Counted from the first letter of the stretch, positions 20,692-30,080 are shown. The stretch is DNA of 64,000 bases from CAWIOX01 sp963837775 (GCA_963837775.1 CAWIOX010000032.1:62001-126000), one strand, 5' to 3'. Program-made: numbers and translations. Notes: generated by a model not told the origin, from the letters alone.

Positions 20692-21284
20692 CAATGCACG
20701 GCGTCCGGTTTAACGCTGCTGATGCCGCAAAATGCCAGCACCTCGTCGGCCAGATGCGCGAAATCGGACAAGCCGTGGTCGCTGCCATTGATCACCCGAT
20801 GCCGCGCGCACGGATAATGCGCGACCATCTCTTGCCAGTCCAGCACCTCGTCGCCGGTGGCCGCAATCAGGAAATAACGCTCGGGACGGCTGATTTCGGT
20901 CAGCGCCAGCGCCTGCAATTGCGCTATGTATTCGCGCTTGAATTCGAACGGTGCATCGGAATGATAGGCGGTGCTGACGCCGACGTATTGCTCCAGATCG
21001 CGCGGCGGCTGCACCGCAGGATTGAGCAACACCGCGCGGCAGCCCAGCCGCTCTGCCAGCCAGGTCGCGTAATAACCGCCGAGCGACGAGCCGATGATGG
21101 TCAGCTCGGCCGGCGCGCAGGATTGCACCAGTTGCAGCGCCAGCGCGATCGCCTCCTTGGGCGAGGCCGGCAATTGCGGACAAAGGTATTCGTCCGCACG
21201 CCCGAGCGCCTGCATCCGCTCGGCCAGCAGGCGCGCCTTGAACGATTGCGGCGAGGAGCGGAAGCCGTGCAGATACAGGATCAT
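20691..21284 (-). CDS. yqiA: YqiA-family alpha/beta-hydrolase (esterase)
   Basis: 197-aa alpha/beta-hydrolase. It begins MILYLHGFRSSPQS (oxyanion-hole region), has the nucleophile elbow GSSLGGYYA, an acid residue in AATGDEVLDW and the catalytic His near the C-terminus in INGSDHGLSDF. YqiA proteins hydrolyse short-chain esters, and the physiological substrate is not established. The gene overlaps the 3' end of mpl by 4 bp and the start of ubiC by 1 bp, so mpl-yqiA-ubiC are translationally coupled. Confidence 0.88.
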   Translation of the reverse strand: MILYLHGFRSSPQSFKARLLAERMQALGRADEYLCPQLPASPKEAIALALQLVQSCAPAELTIIGSSLGGYYATWLAERLGCRAVLLNPAVQPPRDLEQYVGVSTAYHSDAPFEFKREYIAQLQALALTEISRPERYFLIAATGDEVLDWQEMVAHYPCARHRVINGSDHGLSDFAHLADEVLAFCGISSVKPDAVH

Positions 21285-22669
21285 GACAGTGCGTCCAGGA
21301 TTTTTTGATGCACGCCGCCGAAGCCGCCGTTGCTCATCACCAGAATCTGGTCACCGGCCTGCGCTGCCTGCGCCACCGCCTGCACCAGCGCGTCCAGCGT
21401 ATCGAAGGCACGGGCTTTTTCTCCCAGCGGCGCCAGCGCCCCGGCCAGATCCCAGCCCAGCGCCTCCTTGGCCGATGCACCGTTGTCGACGCTGGCGCCG
21501 TAGCCGAATACCAGATCGGCATCGCTCAGGCTGCCGGCCAGCGCCTGCTTCATGGTGCCCAGCTTCATCGTGTTCGAGCGCGGCTCCAGCACCGCCAGTA
21601 TCCGCGCCGCGCCGACTTTCTTGCGCAGGCCGGCGACGGTGGTCGCAATCGCGGTCGGATGATGGGCGAAATCGTCATACAGCGTGATGCCGCCGACCTC
21701 GCCGCGCACCTCCATGCGGCGCTTGACGTTCTCGAACCTGGCCAGCGCCTCGATCGCCTGCGCCGGCAGCACGCCGACATGACGCGCCGCGGCAATCGCC
21801 GCCAGCGCATTCAGGCGGTTATGCTCGCCGGTCAGCGACCAGCACACGGTGCCCTGGGCTGCGCCGTTGAACATCACGTCGAAACTGCCGTCATCGTGCT
21901 CGCGCAAGGCCCAGCCCTGCCCTGCGCCGACGCCGAAAAATTCCTGCTCGCTCCAGCAACCGCGTTCCAGCACGCGCTGCATCGAGGCCTCGCGGCCGTT
22001 GACGATCAGCCGCCCGAGGCCGGGCACGGTGCGCACCAGATGGTGGAACTGGGTTTCGATCGCGGCCAGGTCCGGAAAGATGTCGGCGTGGTCGTACTCC
22101 AGATTGTTCAGGATCGCGGTCTTCGCATGGTAATGGACGAACTTGCTGCGCTTGTCGAAAAACGCGGTGTCGTATTCATCGGCCTCGATCACGAAGAAAT
22201 CCGAGGTCTCGCCGGGTTCCGACAGGCGCGCCGAAATGCCGAAATTGAGCGGCACGCCGCCGATCAGGAAGCCCGGCGCATAGCCTGCATCTTGGAGTAT
22301 CCACGCCAGCATCGCGGAGGTCGTGGTCTTGCCGTGGGTACCGGCCACCGCCAGCACCCATTTATCCTGCAGGATGTGCTCGCCAATCCACTGCGGACCG
22401 GAAGTGTAAGGCAGGCCGCGATTGAGGATTTCCTCCATCAGCGGGTTGCCGCGCGACACCACATTGCCGATCACGAACAGGTCCGGCTGCAGCGCCACCT
22501 GTTCCGGGCCGAAACCCTGGATCAGCTCGATGCCCTGCGCTTCGAGCTGGCTGCTCATCGGCGGATAGACGTTGGCATCGCAGCCGGTAACCTGATGTCC
22601 GGCCTCTTTTGCCAGAACCGCCAGGCCGCCCATGAAGGTGCCGCAAATGCCGAGAATATGAATGTGCAT
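21281..22669 (-). CDS. mpl: UDP-MurNAc:L-Ala-gamma-D-Glu-meso-DAP ligase
   Basis: 462-aa Mur-ligase-family enzyme that reattaches recovered murein tripeptide to UDP-MurNAc. MHIHILGICGTFMGGLA is the N-terminal Rossmann start, VAGTHGKTTTSAMLAW is the ATP P-loop of Mur ligases, and the central and C-terminal motifs (EADEYDTAFFDKRSKF, GEHNRLNALAA, YDDFAHHPTAI) are as in Mpl rather than MurC. Complete, with no frameshift. It is first in its transcription unit. The ampD gene at 37 kb belongs to the same recycling pathway. Confidence 0.95.
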   Translation of the reverse strand: MHIHILGICGTFMGGLAVLAKEAGHQVTGCDANVYPPMSSQLEAQGIELIQGFGPEQVALQPDLFVIGNVVSRGNPLMEEILNRGLPYTSGPQWIGEHILQDKWVLAVAGTHGKTTTSAMLAWILQDAGYAPGFLIGGVPLNFGISARLSEPGETSDFFVIEADEYDTAFFDKRSKFVHYHAKTAILNNLEYDHADIFPDLAAIETQFHHLVRTVPGLGRLIVNGREASMQRVLERGCWSEQEFFGVGAGQGWALREHDDGSFDVMFNGAAQGTVCWSLTGEHNRLNALAAIAAARHVGVLPAQAIEALARFENVKRRMEVRGEVGGITLYDDFAHHPTAIATTVAGLRKKVGAARILAVLEPRSNTMKLGTMKQALAGSLSDADLVFGYGASVDNGASAKEALGWDLAGALAPLGEKARAFDTLDALVQAVAQAAQAGDQILVMSNGGFGGVHQKILDALS

Positions 22670-22765
22670 GGTGCAATTTCGTAATGGAATACCTAGATTT
22701 TACCTGAGCGCCAAGCTGCCAGCGCATCACTTGGCAGCCTGTTTCGGCCACGAAGGCACAAATCG

Positions 22766-22797
22766 CGGCAATCCCTGCCAATTGCCGGGGATTGCCG
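22766..22797. repeat. Perfect 10-bp inverted repeat in the mpl upstream region
   Basis: CGGCAATCCC and GGGATTGCCG around a 12-nt loop, within the 192-bp divergent gap before mpl and the hypothetical gene. A second, weaker hairpin (GCTGCCA/TGGCAGC) lies just to its left. No T run follows. It could be a leader structure or an operator. Confidence 0.45.
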
Positions 22798-22861
22798 CCC
22801 TGTCGCAAATCGGAAGCTGCAGTTGCATGTGCCACTTTGCGTGAAGTAGTATCATTCCCAT

Positions 22862-23487
22862 ATGGACATCAATTACCCCAGCGACGCCGAATTGCTGCGC
22901 GCCGAAATTGCCGCCGCTGCCGCCCGCATGATTGCCGAAGACGGTGCCGACTACGGTAATGCGAAACGCAAGGCAGCCAGACAAATCCTGGGCGATGCCA
23001 AGGTGCGCGGCGATGTGCTGCCTGACAACGCACAAATCGAAAATGAAGTCCGGTTGTATAACGAACTTTTTTTTGACGATACACAACCGGCACGGCTATT
23101 GCATCTGCGCAAGCTTGCATTGCGCCTGATGGATGATCTGGCGCAGTTCCAGCCTTACCTGACCGGCGCGGTATTGAACGGCACCGCCGGAGAACATTCG
23201 GATATCCATCTGCAGCTATTCACAGAAAGCGCCAAGGATGTCGAAATATTTCTCCTGAATAAGAATATCAACTTCGAAGTCTCCGAAACCAGGCACTTCA
23301 AGAAGCAATCATGCGCCGGTAGAAACCCTGAGTTTCCTGTGGCACAAGGAAGGCGTCCATCTGACGGTCTACCAGCCGGATGATCTGCGCGGCGCCATCA
23401 AGACTAAAAACCGGTGCACGGCTGGAACGCGCCAACAGCATTGCCGTACAGGCCCTGATCACGGAAAGCACAAACAATGCAGCGTAA
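22862..23487 (+). CDS. Conserved hypothetical protein, nucleotidyltransferase-like (two frameshifts)
   Basis: The first frame gives a helical region, then a strand-loop segment GAVLNGTAGEHSDIHLQLF that loosely recalls the G-S...D-x-D core of nucleotidyltransferases (here SDIHL, only one clear acid), then DVEIFLLNKNINFEV. The frame breaks near 23312 and continues VETLSFLWHKEGVHLTVYQPDDLRGAIK, then breaks again near 23412 into ARLERANSIAVQALI. The TAA at 23485-23487 overlaps the start of the next gene (ATG 23477). Joined length is about 208 aa. I do not recognise a named function; the nucleotidyltransferase resemblance is tentative and the second metal ligand is not evident. Confidence 0.6.
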
Positions 23488-23998
23488 GCTCCCGCTATTT
23501 ATCGCCGTCGGCCTGTTATTCGCTGTCCTCGGCCTCTACTTTGGCGTCAATCGAATCGCGCCTGCCACACCACAAGCAACAGCAAGCGCCGGCCTGCTGG
23601 CACAGACTTGGCCTGATGCCCGCGGCACACCGCAAAAGCTTTCCCAATGGGAAAATAAACCGCTGATCGTCAATTTTTGGGCGACCTGGTGTTCGCCTTG
23701 CGTCCAGGAAATGCCCGAGTTATCCGCGCTGCAAACCGAACTGAAGCCCAAAGGCATACAGTTAATTGGCATCGGCATTGATTCTGCCGCCAACATTGCA
23801 GAATTCTCATCAAAATATAAAATCAGCTATCCGCTCTACGTTGCGGGAATCGATGGCACCGACCTGTCGCGCGCATTTGGCAATCAAGCCGGAGGACTGC
23901 CTTTCACGGTACTGATCGGGCGTGACGGGCAAGTGAAAAAGACCTATCTGGGACGTCTGAAAATGCAGGAATTAAGGGCGGATTTGGCATTAATGTAA
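23477..23998 (+). CDS. TlpA-like periplasmic thioredoxin-fold protein
   Basis: 173 aa. An uncleaved or cleavable N-terminal hydrophobic segment (FIAVGLLFAVLGLYFGV) is followed by a thioredoxin fold of the TlpA/ResA type. The active site WCSPC (Cys72 and Cys75) sits in VNFWATWCSPCVQEMP, with the cis-Pro in GGLPFTVLIG. Such proteins reduce periplasmic disulfides, often for cytochrome c maturation. It overlaps the preceding hypothetical gene by 11 bp and is followed by aroQ after 83 bp. Confidence 0.9.
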   Translation: MQRKLPLFIAVGLLFAVLGLYFGVNRIAPATPQATASAGLLAQTWPDARGTPQKLSQWENKPLIVNFWATWCSPCVQEMPELSALQTELKPKGIQLIGIGIDSAANIAEFSSKYKISYPLYVAGIDGTDLSRAFGNQAGGLPFTVLIGRDGQVKKTYLGRLKMQELRADLALM

Positions 23999-24081
23999 TT
24001 CAGGCAACTAGTTTTCTCTTGCCAATCAACGCCATTTGGCGGCAAAATGCGGCCATCGTCGGCAATTAAGCTAATAAGTTC

Positions 24082-24519
24082 ATGGCAAAAAACATCCTCC
24101 TGATCAATGGCCCAAACTTGAACCTGCTTGGCACAAGAGAGCCGGAAGTCTATGGATCCAGCACGCTTGCCGATGTAGAGCAAGCTGCCATCGCGCAAGC
24201 CAATACGGCCGGTGCCGAATTAAGCTGCTTCCAAAGCAACCATGAAGGCGCGTTGATCGATCGCATTCATGCGGCCAGGCTGGAAGGCGTGGACGCCATC
24301 GTGATCAATCCCGGCGGCCTGACGCATACCAGCGTCGCCTTGCGCGATGCGCTGGCCGGTGTTGCCATCCCGTTTGTCGAAATACATATCTCGAATATTC
24401 ATCAGCGCGAGGCATTCCGTCATTTTTCCTATCTGTCAGGCATCGCCCGCGGCGTGATTTGCGGACTGGGCACCGACGGTTACCGCGCCGCCATTGATTT
24501 TTCGCTCAAAAATCTTTAA
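24082..24519 (+). CDS. aroQ: 3-Dehydroquinate dehydratase, type II
   Basis: 145-aa dodecameric class-II enzyme of the shikimate pathway. It begins ILLINGPNLNLLGTREPEVYG, including the catalytic Tyr and the flexible lid Arg. FQSNHEGALIDRIH and the INPGGLTHTS block provide substrate-binding residues, and IHISNIHQREAFRHFSY holds the catalytic His. Complete. It leads aroQ-accB-accC-prmA, an order widespread in Burkholderiales. The 78-bp gap to accB suggests possible cotranscription. Confidence 0.96.
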   Translation: MAKNILLINGPNLNLLGTREPEVYGSSTLADVEQAAIAQANTAGAELSCFQSNHEGALIDRIHAARLEGVDAIVINPGGLTHTSVALRDALAGVAIPFVEIHISNIHQREAFRHFSYLSGIARGVICGLGTDGYRAAIDFSLKNL

Positions 24520-24597
24520 TTTTCATTATCATCCCGCAAATGACTTACAATTGCGGCGATTTACACCAACATAACAAACAATTCCAAGGGATTTCAC

Positions 24598-25065
24598 ATG
24601 GATCTACGAAAACTCAAAACTTTGATCGACCTGGTAGCTGAATCAGATATTTCCGAACTGGAAGTCTCCGAAGGCGAAGACAAAGTCCGCATCGTCAAAT
24701 CCTCCGCTTTCCCGCAAAATCAAGGCATGATGATGCCGCAAATGCATCAGTATCCAATGCATGCACCTGCTGCCACTGCTGCGCCGTTGCCAGCAGCCCC
24801 AGCCGCTGCAGCAATCCCGGCCGAACCGGAAGGCCACATCGTCAAGTCGCCAATGGTCGGCACCTTCTACCGTTCATCAGCCCCTGGCTCGGCACCGTTC
24901 ATCAACATCGGCTCCAGCGTACAAGAAGGCGAAACGCTGTGCATCATCGAAGCGATGAAACTGCTCAACGAAATCGAAGCCGATGCTTCCGGCGTCATCA
25001 AACAGATCCTGGTCGAGAACGGCCAGCCGGTCGAGTACGGTCAACCCTTATTTGTGATCGGTTAA
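24598..25065 (+). CDS. accB: Biotin carboxyl carrier protein of acetyl-CoA carboxylase
   Basis: 155 aa. An N-terminal helical domain (MDLRKLKTLIDLVAES...) is followed by an Ala/Pro linker (residues ~56-77) and the C-terminal biotinyl domain. The biotin acceptor is Lys121 in IIEAMKLLNEIEA. It carries CO2 from AccC to the carboxyltransferase for malonyl-CoA and fatty-acid synthesis. An AAGGGA lies upstream of the ATG. Full length; accC follows after 92 bp. Confidence 0.97.
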   Translation: MDLRKLKTLIDLVAESDISELEVSEGEDKVRIVKSSAFPQNQGMMMPQMHQYPMHAPAATAAPLPAAPAAAAIPAEPEGHIVKSPMVGTFYRSSAPGSAPFINIGSSVQEGETLCIIEAMKLLNEIEADASGVIKQILVENGQPVEYGQPLFVIG

Positions 25066-25080
25066 GCAACGCCGCATACG

Positions 25081-25100
25081 GTGCCTGCAGCAGCAGGCAC
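25081..25100. repeat. Short perfect hairpin between accB and accC
   Basis: GTGCCTGC-AGCA-GCAGGCAC: an 8-bp stem with a 4-nt loop, 15 bp after the accB stop. No T run follows. It may serve as an mRNA 3'-end or attenuation structure that sets the accB:accC ratio. This role is inferred only. Confidence 0.45.
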
Positions 25101-25157
25101 CAAGCTGCTTCTTGACGCTTAGCGTTTAACATTCAACGCCTCACAAGCCACATCACT

Positions 25158-26540
25158 ATGTTTGAAAAAATCCTCATCGCCAATCGTGGTGAAATCGCGC
25201 TGCGTATCCAGCGCGCCTGCCGCGAAATGGGCATCAAAACCGTAGTCGTCCATTCGGAAGCCGACCGCGAAGCCAAATACGTGAAACTGGCCGACGAATC
25301 GGTCTGTATCGGTCCTGCGCCATCCGCGCTGAGCTATCTGAGCATGCCGGCCATCATCAGCGCCGCCGAAGTGACGGACGCCGAAGCGATCCATCCGGGC
25401 TACGGCTTCCTGTCTGAAAATGCCGATTTTGCCGAACGCGTGGAACAGTCCGGCTTCGTCTTCATCGGTCCGCGCTCGGACTCGATCCGTCTGATGGGCG
25501 ACAAGGTTTCTGCCAAGCAAACCATGATCAAGGCCGGCGTGCCGTGTGTACCAGGCTCGGAAGGCGCATTGCCGGATGATCCGAAAATCATCATCCAGAC
25601 CGCACGCAAGGTCGGCTATCCGGTCATCATCAAGGCCGCTGGCGGCGGCGGCGGCCGCGGCATGCGCGTCGTGCACACCGAAGCTGCACTGCTCAATGCA
25701 GTGGCTATGACCAAGACCGAAGCCGGCGCCGCTTTCGGCAATCCTGAAGTCTATATGGAAAAATTTCTGGAAAATCCGCGTCACGTGGAAATCCAGATTC
25801 TGGCCGACGAATTCAAGAATGCGATCTGGCTCGGCGAACGCGATTGCTCGATGCAACGCCGCCACCAGAAAGTGATCGAAGAAGCGCCGGCACCGGGCAT
25901 CCCACGCAGAGTCATCGAAAGAATCGGTGAGCGTTGCGCCGAAGCCTGCCGCAAAATCGGCTATCGCGGCGCCGGCACCTTCGAATTCCTGTATGAGAAT
26001 GGCGAATTCTATTTCATCGAAATGAACACCCGGGTCCAGGTTGAGCATCCTGTCACGGAAATGATCACCGGCATTGATATCGTGCAAGAACAGATCCGCA
26101 TCGCAGCCGGCGAGAAACTGCGCTTCCGCCAGCGCGACGTCACCTTCACCGGCCATGCAGTCGAGTGCCGCATCAATGCGGAAGATCCGTTCAAATTTAC
26201 GCCATCACCGGGCAAGATCATCGCCTGGCACGCTCCGGGCGGACCCGGCATCCGTGTCGATTCACATGCCTATGCCGGTTATTACGTGCCGCCCCATTAT
26301 GATTCGATGGTCGGCAAGGTCATCGCTTACGGCACGACCCGCGAACAGGCAATCAGGCGCATGCAAATCGCCCTGTCCGAAATGGTGGTGGAGGGCATCC
26401 AGACCAACATTCCGCTGCACCGGGAATTAATGGTCGATGCGCGCTTCATTGAAGGCGGCACCAGCATCCATTATCTGGAGCACAAGTTGGCGGAAAAACC
26501 GGATCTCCCGAAAACCCCGCAAAAACCTACCAAGAAATAA
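25158..26540 (+). CDS. accC: Biotin carboxylase subunit of acetyl-CoA carboxylase
   Basis: 460-aa ATP-grasp enzyme that carboxylates biotin on AccB. The N-terminal KILIANRGEIALRIQRACRE, the glycine-rich ATP lid (AAGGGGGRGMRVV), the catalytic EMNTRVQVEHPVTEMITG and C-terminal YYDSM-like VGKVIAYG motifs are all present. It is slightly longer than the E. coli protein because of a Lys/Pro-rich tail (DLPKTPQKPTKK). The frame is intact. prmA starts 8 bp downstream. Confidence 0.97.
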   Translation: MFEKILIANRGEIALRIQRACREMGIKTVVVHSEADREAKYVKLADESVCIGPAPSALSYLSMPAIISAAEVTDAEAIHPGYGFLSENADFAERVEQSGFVFIGPRSDSIRLMGDKVSAKQTMIKAGVPCVPGSEGALPDDPKIIIQTARKVGYPVIIKAAGGGGGRGMRVVHTEAALLNAVAMTKTEAGAAFGNPEVYMEKFLENPRHVEIQILADEFKNAIWLGERDCSMQRRHQKVIEEAPAPGIPRRVIERIGERCAEACRKIGYRGAGTFEFLYENGEFYFIEMNTRVQVEHPVTEMITGIDIVQEQIRIAAGEKLRFRQRDVTFTGHAVECRINAEDPFKFTPSPGKIIAWHAPGGPGIRVDSHAYAGYYVPPHYDSMVGKVIAYGTTREQAIRRMQIALSEMVVEGIQTNIPLHRELMVDARFIEGGTSIHYLEHKLAEKPDLPKTPQKPTKK

Positions 26541-26548
26541 GGCTGCAC

Positions 26549-27478
26549 ATGAGCTGGACTGAAATCGTCATTGAAGTTGCGCGCATTCATGCGGAAGCCT
26601 TATCCGATGCCCTAATGGATGCAGGTGCACTCTCGGTATCGGTCGAAGACGCCGATGAAGGCACCGATGCCGAACAGCCCTTATTCGGTGAACCCGGCAT
26701 GGAACCGGAGCAGGCGGCATGGGAGCGCAGCCGCGTAGTCGCACTGGCCTCTGTCGGTGATGACTATGCCGCCATCGTTGCCCAAGCCGCTGCCAAGGTG
26801 CGGCTGACGCCGACGCCGGCCTATACGCTGCGCGATGTCGCCGATCAGGACTGGGTGCGTCTGACCCAATCCCAGTTCGAACCTATCCATATCGGCAAGA
26901 ATATCTGGGTCGTACCAAGCTGGCACGATGCGCCCGACCCGAACGGCCTGATTCTGGAACTCGATCCGGGCCTGGCTTTCGGCACCGGCAGCCACCCGAC
27001 CACCCGACTCTGCATGGAATGGCTGGAGGCGCATGCACCGCAAGGCTTGTCGGTGCTGGATTACGGCTGCGGTTCCGGCATACTCGCCATGGTCGCCAAA
27101 AAATTGGGCGCGGCTGAAGTTATCGGGGTCGATATCGACCCGCAGGCAATTGAATCTGCGAATGACAACTCCAGCCGCAATCACTGCGAGATCAAGTATT
27201 ACCTACCGGAAAAATTTGATCAGGCCGTGCAGCAGCAGTCATTCGATATCGTGGTCGCCAACATCCTGTCCGGCCCCTTGCAGCAGATGGCAGCCATGTT
27301 GTCCGGTCGCGTCGCCCCGGGCGGCGCCTTGGTATTGTCCGGCGTACTGGCAGAGCAAGCAGAAGCAGTCCTCGCTGCCTATGCTCCCTTCATCGCGCTG
27401 ACGGTATGGGCTGAACAGGAAGGCTGGGTTGCCCTTTCCGGCAGGCGTGTAACGCAGCCTGACCAAGCAACACGATAG
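26549..27478 (+). CDS. prmA: Ribosomal protein L11 methyltransferase
   Basis: 309-aa SAM-dependent methyltransferase that trimethylates ribosomal protein L11. The SAM-binding motif I is VLDYGCGSGILAMVAKKLG, followed by the acidic loop VIGVDIDPQAIES and the catalytic NPPY-like segment VVANILSGPL. LDPGLAFGTGSHPTTRLCMEW is the PrmA hallmark. It starts 8 bp after accC and ends 2 bp before the DUF3426 gene, so all are probably cotranscribed. Confidence 0.95.
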   Translation: MSWTEIVIEVARIHAEALSDALMDAGALSVSVEDADEGTDAEQPLFGEPGMEPEQAAWERSRVVALASVGDDYAAIVAQAAAKVRLTPTPAYTLRDVADQDWVRLTQSQFEPIHIGKNIWVVPSWHDAPDPNGLILELDPGLAFGTGSHPTTRLCMEWLEAHAPQGLSVLDYGCGSGILAMVAKKLGAAEVIGVDIDPQAIESANDNSSRNHCEIKYYLPEKFDQAVQQQSFDIVVANILSGPLQQMAAMLSGRVAPGGALVLSGVLAEQAEAVLAAYAPFIALTVWAEQEGWVALSGRRVTQPDQATR

Positions 27479-27480
27479 CA

Positions 27481-28671
27481 ATGGCGCTCGCCACCCAATG
27501 CCCACACTGCCACACGACGTTTCGCGTCGCGCATGACCAACTGAAGTTACGCGCCGGCATTGTGCGCTGCGGGAACTGCAAACAGATATTCAATGGTGTA
27601 GAGCATTTATTGCCGCCGGATGTAATTTCGTCTGCCGGCATGCCGCAAGACCCTGCGACTGCCGTCACGAAAGGCCATGACAGTCAGCATGATGGCGACA
27701 TGACATTCAAGCCATTCCAGCCGATTGTCACAGACACACCTGCCAAGCCGGCACCTGAAATATCCTCCGAACCACCAGCCCCCCTTCCATCCGAGCCAAT
27801 GCCATCACACGGCATCGATCTGAATCTGGATCAGGCGGAGTATGCAGCGCTGGAGCAGATGACGCAAAAGCATTTCATGGAGGCCGAACAGCCTTGGGAA
27901 GACATTCCGCTGAAACCGAGCGGCGCTGAGCTGGCGCCATTTAAAATGGAAATGGCTGAGGACAAAGCGCCGCTCAGGGCGGAAATACTGCAGCCGAATT
28001 TGTCGGCTGCAGAAGAAACTGCCATCCCTGACTTCATGCTCGCGGGTATAGAGGATCACCGGCCGCATCCATCGCTTGCAATCGACGCCGTATCGGCATC
28101 GCCAGCGGATGTGCCTGACGAAGCAGAACATATTTTCGCTAATGAAGAGCCGGATTTCGTGAAGCGCGGAAGGCGGCAACTACGCTACAAACGGCCACGG
28201 CAGCTGCTATTCGGGATCGGCGCATTGCTGCTGCTCATCGGCGCAATCGCACAAGCGACCTACACCTTCCGCGACCAGATTGCAGCACGGCTGCCCCAGA
28301 CCAAGCCCCTGCTCTCCGCAGCTTGCTCGATAGTCGGCTGCAAAATCGCATGGCCCAAACAAATCGATGTACTGGCCATCGAAGCATCCGAACTGCAGGC
28401 ATTGCCCAACAACAGCAGCGCCTTTTCGCTGACGCTGCTGTTGCGCAATCACGGCAGCACCACCGAGGCCTGGCCCAGCATTCAGTTAACGCTCAATGAT
28501 GAAAACGAACGGTCGGTTGCGCGCCGGATTTTCACACCGGGTGAATATCTGGGGTCTGCGGCAGAGATGGAGCAGGGGTTTGCCAGCAATACCGAGCAAT
28601 CCGTAAAAATATTTTTCACACTGGCGCAACTGAAAGCATCTGGGTACCGCGTCTATCTGTTTTATCCATAG
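27481..28671 (+). CDS. Zinc-ribbon, DUF3426 membrane protein
   Basis: 396 aa. The N-terminal MJ0042-type zinc ribbon has CPHC (Cys7, Cys10) and CGNC (Cys30, Cys33). A long acidic, Pro-rich, probably disordered region runs to about residue 220, followed by a basic stretch (KRGRRQLRYKRPRQ), a single membrane helix (LLFGIGALLLLIGAIAQA) and a C-terminal DUF3426 domain outside the membrane. The role is unknown in the family. It begins 2 bp after prmA, in a conserved betaproteobacterial position. Confidence 0.85.
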   Translation: MALATQCPHCHTTFRVAHDQLKLRAGIVRCGNCKQIFNGVEHLLPPDVISSAGMPQDPATAVTKGHDSQHDGDMTFKPFQPIVTDTPAKPAPEISSEPPAPLPSEPMPSHGIDLNLDQAEYAALEQMTQKHFMEAEQPWEDIPLKPSGAELAPFKMEMAEDKAPLRAEILQPNLSAAEETAIPDFMLAGIEDHRPHPSLAIDAVSASPADVPDEAEHIFANEEPDFVKRGRRQLRYKRPRQLLFGIGALLLLIGAIAQATYTFRDQIAARLPQTKPLLSAACSIVGCKIAWPKQIDVLAIEASELQALPNNSSAFSLTLLLRNHGSTTEAWPSIQLTLNDENERSVARRIFTPGEYLGSAAEMEQGFASNTEQSVKIFFTLAQLKASGYRVYLFYP

Positions 28672-28751
28672 ACCGGCAACCGACAAGCCCGTATCGCATT
28701 CCTTTGCCATCGTTCTCCATTTTCAACTATTGAAGCACTCGACCATCAACT

Positions 28752-29684
28752 ATGACCTCCCTTATTTGCGGCTCTATCGCCTTTGATACCATCATGTCGT
28801 TCGGAGGCCGCTTTTCGGAAGCCATCCTCGCCGACCAACTGCACAAGATCAACGTCGCCTTCCTGGTACCCGACATCCGCAAGGAATTTGGCGGCTGTGC
28901 CGGCAATATCGCCTATAACCTGCAGTTGCTGGGCGGAGAACCGCGCATCATGGCCACCATCGGACAGGACAGTCAACCGTATCTGGAGCGCCTGACGCAA
29001 CTGGGAATTTCACAGCGCAATATCAAGCTGATTCCGGCCGCCTATACCGCGCAGGCATTCATCACGACCGACGCAAACAACAACCAGATCACGGCCTTCC
29101 ATCCGGGTGCGATGATGTTTTCCCATGAAAACAGGATTGCCGATGCCGGCGAAGTGAAACTGGCCATCATCGCCCCTGACGGGCGCGACGGCATGCTGCA
29201 GCATGCGGCCGATTGCGTGGCGCTGGACGTTCCGTTCATCTTCGATCCCGGCCAAGGCCTGCCGATGTTCGACGGTGCCGAACTGCGCCATTTCATTGAA
29301 CTCGCCACCTATGTCGCGGTCAACGATTATGAAGCAGAGTTATTGACGGAACGCACCGGCTTGACGCTGGATCAGATCGCCAGGCAGGTATCGGCGCTGG
29401 TGGTGACGCGCGGCGAACTCGGTGCAGAAATTTTCACCGACGGCCAGCGCATCGATATTCCTTGCGTAGCGCCAGACCGCATTATCGACCCCACCGGCTG
29501 TGGCGATGCGTTCCGCGCCGGGATGCTGTTCGGCTTGACCAATGGCCTGGATTGGGCGACTACGGGCCGGCTCGCCAGTCTGATGGGTTCCATCAAGATT
29601 GCGCATCAGGGCGGCCAGAACCATACGCCATCCCGTGCAGAAATTGATGAGCGCTTCCTGCGCGCATTCGGTTATCGGCTATAA
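28752..29684 (+). CDS. PfkB-family carbohydrate/nucleoside kinase
   Basis: 310-aa ribokinase-family kinase. It has GGCAGNIAYNLQLLGGEP near the N-terminus (substrate-binding di-Gly) and the C-terminal PfkB signature DPTGCGDAFRAGMLFGL with the catalytic Asp. The overall pattern (SIAFDTIMSFGGRF start, VNDYEAELL) resembles bacterial adenosine kinases, but substrate specificity cannot be settled by motif. No sugar or nucleoside genes are adjacent. It starts 80 bp after the DUF3426 gene and may be its own unit. Confidence 0.85.
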   Translation: MTSLICGSIAFDTIMSFGGRFSEAILADQLHKINVAFLVPDIRKEFGGCAGNIAYNLQLLGGEPRIMATIGQDSQPYLERLTQLGISQRNIKLIPAAYTAQAFITTDANNNQITAFHPGAMMFSHENRIADAGEVKLAIIAPDGRDGMLQHAADCVALDVPFIFDPGQGLPMFDGAELRHFIELATYVAVNDYEAELLTERTGLTLDQIARQVSALVVTRGELGAEIFTDGQRIDIPCVAPDRIIDPTGCGDAFRAGMLFGLTNGLDWATTGRLASLMGSIKIAHQGGQNHTPSRAEIDERFLRAFGYRL

Positions 29685-29738
29685 ATCAGACCGATAAGCG
29701 AAGGACAAGCGGCTGGCTGCTGAGTTCAAGGAGGCAAT

Positions 29739-30062
29739 ATGCGGACTACATTACCACTCTGGACATCCTTGCTGCTGGCCACATCATCGGCAGGCTGTAC
29801 GACCCAGTCCGGACAGCCCCCGGCCCCATACTCATCAACGCGGGGCACGACTTTGGTACAGATGGCGTCCGTTACTGCGGTGCGAGAGCGGCCGGTTCCG
29901 GATCAACGGACCGGCGCCACTCAAGGCGCCATAGAACTGAGCCTGCGTTTTGATGATGGCACAACCCACAGCTTCAACATCGAACCGGGCCAGATCTTCC
30001 AGCCCGGGGAGCGGGTAAAAGTCACTTCGCACAGAGGGAATATCCGCATCACGCATGAATAA
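29739..30062 (+). CDS. Small outer-membrane-type lipoprotein
   Basis: 107 aa with a lipoprotein signal peptide: positively charged start, hydrophobic LPLWTSLLLATS and the lipobox SSAGC, which predicts lipidation at Cys20. The mature part has a beta-rich C-terminal half (IELSLRFDDGTTHSFNIEPGQIFQPGERVKV), possibly a small barrel. An AAGGAGG lies upstream of the ATG. I do not recognise a specific family; glycine-zipper lipoproteins of the SlyB type were considered, but no glycine zipper is visible. Confidence 0.75.
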   Translation: MRTTLPLWTSLLLATSSAGCTTQSGQPPAPYSSTRGTTLVQMASVTAVRERPVPDQRTGATQGAIELSLRFDDGTTHSFNIEPGQIFQPGERVKVTSHRGNIRITHE

Positions 30063-30080
30063 CAGGCATCAGCGACGTTG

